In this document: piece by piece, positions 15,113-17,356 of the stretch
Numbering within the stretch: the first letter of the stretch is position 1
How the letters are laid out: each line of letters begins with the position of its first letter
From: an uncultured Streptococcus sp.
Lineage (GTDB): Bacteria; Bacillota; Bacilli; Lactobacillales; Streptococcaceae
DNA length: 17,356 nt
Assembly (NCBI GenBank): GCA_900755085.1
Contig: CAAEFF010000026.1
Span: 1-17,356, forward strand
Direction: 5' to 3'
Position numbers and translations under genes: made by a program
The notes under the pieces: generated by a model
Databases searched by the model: none
Told to the model about the DNA's origin: nothing
The model's input: the letters and a program-made list of their open reading frames with translations, nothing else

Positions 15113-15214
15113 CAGGCTAAATTTCATGAAATTAAATTATAGTTTTAAACTTTTCCACAAGTTGTGGATTTAAATTCACATTGTTTTTAAAAGTTATCCA
15201 CAAAGTGGGGATAA
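15106..15214. other. oriC, part upstream of dnaA: DnaA-box cluster
   Basis: Five DnaA-box-like 9-mers lie in 109 nt. On the plus strand they are TTTTCCACA (15106-15114), TTTTCCACA (15151-15159) and a perfect TTATCCACA (15194-15202). On the minus strand they are AAATCCACA (15171-15163) and TTATCCCCA (15214-15206). Two pairs are head-to-head. An AT-rich stretch with a 14-bp palindrome occupies 15115-15150. The 15215-15280 portion of the gap holds only a weak further match (15260-15268). Confidence 0.9.
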
Positions 15215-15280
15215 CTAGAGAATATCCTTATTTTTCTGCTATTTGCAAAAGGTTTTTCTGGTGGAAAAGCTTGTCAATAC

Positions 15281-15315
15281 AAAAAATAAAAATAACAGCC
15301 TTATTTGAGGCTGTT
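15281..15315 (-). terminator. Rho-independent terminator overlapping the end of parB
   Basis: On the minus strand AACAGCCT pairs with AGGCTGTT (8 bp, 6-nt loop), followed by ATTTTTATTTTTT. The 5' arm is the parB codons for Asn-Ser and part of Leu, and the TAA stop lies at the loop and 3'-arm junction. It shields the origin from htrA-parB transcription. Confidence 0.88.
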
Positions 15316-16062
15316 GATAATTCGTTGGTATTCATCGAGACTTGAAAAAGAAATTTGGATAGTTCCTTTATTTTGCGAAGAGGAGTGTATCGTCACTTCT
15401 GTTCCTAATATTTTTTTCAATCGTTGTTCCTCTTCTAGTAGGAAACTTTCTTTTACTTTTTTATTTTTCTGTTTTCTTTTTGAACTGATCTTGTTTTCTA
15501 ATGTTCGAACATTTAAATGATCCTGTTTGATTCGCTCTAACCAAAAGCGCTGCTCTTCTTCATCAAGAGGAACGAGAACACGCGCGTGAGCCGAAGAAAT
15601 GTCATTTTGAATGACCGCTTCTTGAACAGAGGGAGCTAGATGTAACAAGCGAAGCATATTGCTAATATAGGGTCTAGATTTCCCCATAAATTGAGCGATT
15701 TGGTCGTGCTTATAGCCATGATCAACGAGCTTCTGGTAGGAGATAGCTTCTTCAATTGGATTGAGATCTTCTCGTTGAAGATTTTCAATAATGGCTTGTC
15801 GCATCATTTCTTGATCCGTTAACTCTTTAATAATCGCAGGAACAAGCTCTAATCCAGCAATTTTTGAAGCTCTAAACCGTCTTTCACCTGCAAGTAATTC
15901 AAAACCAATTATTGGAGATTTTCTGACAATAATGGGTTGAATTAATCCATTTTCTTTGATTGACTGAGCCAGTTCTTCTAATTTTTCTTGATCAAATACT
16001 TTTCTTGGTTGGAAAGGATTGGTTCGAATGTCCTTTACCGCTATTTTTTCTAATTTTTCCAT
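15301..16062 (-). CDS. parB: Chromosome-partitioning protein ParB (Spo0J)
   Basis: CTP-dependent clamp that binds parS sites, spreads on DNA and loads SMC for origin segregation. With the start at 16062 the product is 253 aa. The N-terminal CTP-binding domain has LLAGERRFRA (57-66) and IIENLQRE (91-98). The helix-turn-helix parS-reading domain is near 118-140 (QIAQFMGKSRPYISNMLRLL), and the C-terminal dimerisation domain ends RIINSLK. No ParA gene is adjacent, as is usual for streptococci. I chose the ATG at 16062 because homologues begin MEK; no well-spaced ribosome site precedes it (AAAGGTG is 18 nt away). A GTG at 16083 would add seven residues but has no ribosome spacing. The terminator at its end overlaps the stop. 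Confidence 0.94.
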   Translation of the reverse strand: MEKLEKIAVKDIRTNPFQPRKVFDQEKLEELAQSIKENGLIQPIIVRKSPIIGFELLAGERRFRASKIAGLELVPAIIKELTDQEMMRQAIIENLQREDLNPIEEAISYQKLVDHGYKHDQIAQFMGKSRPYISNMLRLLHLAPSVQEAVIQNDISSAHARVLVPLDEEEQRFWLERIKQDHLNVRTLENKISSKRKQKNKKVKESFLLEEEQRLKKILGTEVTIHSSSQNKGTIQISFSSLDEYQRIINSLK

Positions 16063-16076
16063 CTTATGAATAGAAT

Positions 16077-16122
16077 AACACACCTTTACAAATTCGTAAA
16101 GATGTGTTTACAAGTATGTCAA
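16077..16122 (-). promoter_or_regulatory. Hairpin plus perfect -35 in the htrA-parB gap
   Basis: On the minus strand AACACATCTTTAC pairs with GTAAAGGTGTGTT (13 bp, one G-U pair) around GAATTT (positions 16108-16077). There is no solid T run after it, so termination is doubtful. TTGACA lies at 16122-16117, with TACGAA 18 nt further (16098-16093) as a weak -10 in the loop. The AAAGGTG ribosome-like motif lies in the 3' arm. It could be a parB promoter, a translational hairpin, or a weak htrA terminator. Confidence 0.5.
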
Positions 16123-16133
16123 GAAAGTGAAAG

Positions 16134-17315
16134 TTAATCGCTCAGATCCTCAGTTGATTTTGTCAACTTGATAGAAGTTGTTTGTTGTTTTCCATCACGA
16201 TAGAATGTGACCTTGATCGTATCATTGATTTGGTGAGAATAGAGGGCAGATTGTAAATCTGCAGTTGACTCGATAGTTGTATCATCGATCTTTGTGATCA
16301 CATCATAACGTTGCAATTTATCTGAAGCAGGCATATTTTCAAGTGTTGAACGAACCAGTACTCCTCCAGAGATTTTTTCAGGAAGTTTTAATTGGCTTAA
16401 ATCAGAAGTTGAAAGGTTGGATAAATCCATCATTTGAATTCCAAGAGCTGGTCGAACTACTTTTCCTTTTTCTTCTAGTTGCTTGATAATATTGACAACA
16501 TCATTTGCAGGAATTGCAAATCCCATTCCTTCTACTGAAGTTTGCCCGTTATTTGAAATTTTACTTGAGGTAATCCCAATGACCTGTCCTTGAATATTGA
16601 TTAATGGACCTCCAGAGTTTCCTGGGTTGATGGCTGCGTCTGTTTGTAGAGCGCGTGTAGAGATATTTTGTCCATTATCGGCTTTCAATTTCACATTGCG
16701 ACCTTGGCTGGAAATAATCCCTTGGGTAACAGAATTCGCATAATCTGTTCCAAGAGGGCTACCGATTGCAATCGCAGTCTCACCGACCGTTAATTGGTTT
16801 GAATCTCCGAATTCAGCTACTGCCTTTGCTTTATCCGCACTGATGCGAACTACTGCGATATCGGAATAGACATCTGATCCAACTACTTCTCCAGGGACTT
16901 TATTCCCGTCTGCTAAGAGAATATCTACTTTTTTTGCACCATTGATCACATGGGTATTGGTAACAAGGTAGGCATATTTTCCTTCTTTTTTATAAATGAC
17001 CCCAGAACCTTCACTAGAAATTTGTGAGTCTGAATTGTCTTCTTTTTCAAACAATCCTTGATTCGAAGAATCAGAGTAAGTGATCACAGAAACCACAGCA
17101 TTTTTTACTTTATCGACGGCCTCACTGGTTGAAGTCGTATTTTTGTAAGCTGTTTTAACAGTGGTTGAGTGGACTTGTTTACTTTCAGTATTGGAAGTAG
17201 AAGAATGAGATGTTTGTAAGGTTAAAAAGGTTCCAAGAAGCCCACCTAGTAAACCTACAACAAAAATGAGGGCTATGTTTCCAATTTTTTTCAGTAAATT
17301 AGATGAATATTTCAT
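16134..17315 (-). CDS. htrA: Membrane-anchored serine protease HtrA (DegP/DegS family)
   Basis: Surface quality-control protease; in streptococci it degrades misfolded exported proteins and dampens competence by removing competence peptide. An uncleaved signal anchor lies near residues 9-33 (IGNIALIFVVGLLGGLLGTFL). A Ser/Thr-rich stretch follows, then the trypsin-like domain with catalytic H122 (TNTHVI), D152 (SDIAVV) and S234 (GNSGGP). One PDZ domain follows (about 285-385) with ALGIQMMDL and the RYDVITKIDD strand. The 393-aa length is normal. AGGAGG is 6 nt before the ATG. CiaR control is known in relatives, but the region where its site would lie is outside this window. Confidence 0.97.
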   Translation of the reverse strand: MKYSSNLLKKIGNIALIFVVGLLGGLLGTFLTLQTSHSSTSNTESKQVHSTTVKTAYKNTTSTSEAVDKVKNAVVSVITYSDSSNQGLFEKEDNSDSQISSEGSGVIYKKEGKYAYLVTNTHVINGAKKVDILLADGNKVPGEVVGSDVYSDIAVVRISADKAKAVAEFGDSNQLTVGETAIAIGSPLGTDYANSVTQGIISSQGRNVKLKADNGQNISTRALQTDAAINPGNSGGPLINIQGQVIGITSSKISNNGQTSVEGMGFAIPANDVVNIIKQLEEKGKVVRPALGIQMMDLSNLSTSDLSQLKLPEKISGGVLVRSTLENMPASDKLQRYDVITKIDDTTIESTADLQSALYSHQINDTIKVTFYRDGKQQTTSIKLTKSTEDLSD

Positions 17316-17346
17316 ATTTTCCTCCTAAGGATATCAAATTGTCTAG

Positions 17347-17352
17347 AGTATA
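17347..17352 (-). promoter_or_regulatory. Possible -10 of htrA
   Basis: On the minus strand TATACT lies 31 nt before the htrA start codon. The -35 region is beyond the window edge, so the call rests on the hexamer and its position only. Confidence 0.45.
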
Positions 17353-17356
17353 GAAA

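Noticed and set aside
16063..16083. Seven-residue N-terminal extension of ParB from GTG at 16083
   Set aside because: AAAG abuts the GTG with no spacing, the codons lie in the hairpin arm, and homologues begin at the MEK position.
16091..16098. TACGAATT as a ComX combox in front of parB
   Set aside because: One mismatch to TACGAATA, and such 7/8 matches are expected several times by chance in this window; kept only as a remark in the hairpin finding.
1..17356. Mobile elements, CRISPR arrays, toxin-antitoxin or defence genes
   Set aside because: No transposase-like frame, terminal inverted repeats, spaced repeat array or unexplained gene-sized gap was found; all space is taken by core genes and their control regions.

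Overview
This window is the replication-origin neighbourhood of a Streptococcus chromosome, read backwards: every protein gene and the one tRNA lie on the minus strand. The gene order htrA, parB, oriC, dnaA, dnaN, DUF951, ychF, pth, mfd, rqcP, divIC, small ORF, class A hydrolase, tilS, hpt, ftsH, tRNA-Glu, comX is the arrangement I know from the mitis/sanguinis-type streptococci such as S. pneumoniae. AT-rich codon use and a competence sigma factor preceded by ComE-like direct repeats fit a naturally transformable member of that assemblage. The protein sequences are clearly not pneumococcal (ComX, DnaA and ParB diverge), and I cannot name the species from this window.

Layout, in the direction of transcription (high to low coordinates). 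At 17315-16134 is the membrane-anchored protease HtrA. A short hairpin-bearing gap separates it from parB (16062-15301), whose last codons double as the 5' arm of a terminator. The origin is bipartite: one DnaA-box cluster lies upstream of dnaA (15106-15214). A second lies between dnaA and dnaN (13551-13672) and contains a run of five DnaA-trios, the element that DnaA unwinds first in Bacillus-type origins. dnaA, dnaN and a small zinc-ribbon-like DUF951 gene follow and end at a strong terminator. ychF has its own promoter. A hairpin then precedes pth and mfd. A compact gene string follows (rqcP, divIC, a 42-aa ORF, a beta-lactamase-fold hydrolase, tilS, hpt, ftsH), with overlaps of 1-8 nt or gaps of 3-10 nt, and ends in a perfect-stem terminator. 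Next comes an independently promoted and terminated tRNA-Glu(UUC), and finally comX (sigX) behind its own regulatory region.

How it works together: ParB, oriC, DnaA and DnaN start and organise replication, and a near-consensus parS site lies about 10 kb away inside tilS. YchF, Pth, RqcP and TilS serve translation and ribosome rescue, Mfd couples transcription to repair, and DivIC serves division. Hpt salvages purines, FtsH and HtrA do membrane proteolysis, and ComX switches on competence.

No mobile element, CRISPR array, toxin-antitoxin pair or defence island was seen. I found no undescribed multi-gene system. The points worth a second look are cis-acting elements (DnaA-trios, parS in tilS, the comX direct repeats, the htrA-parB hairpin) and the 42-aa ORF. 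All coordinates were read by eye; hairpin energies and homology were not computed.
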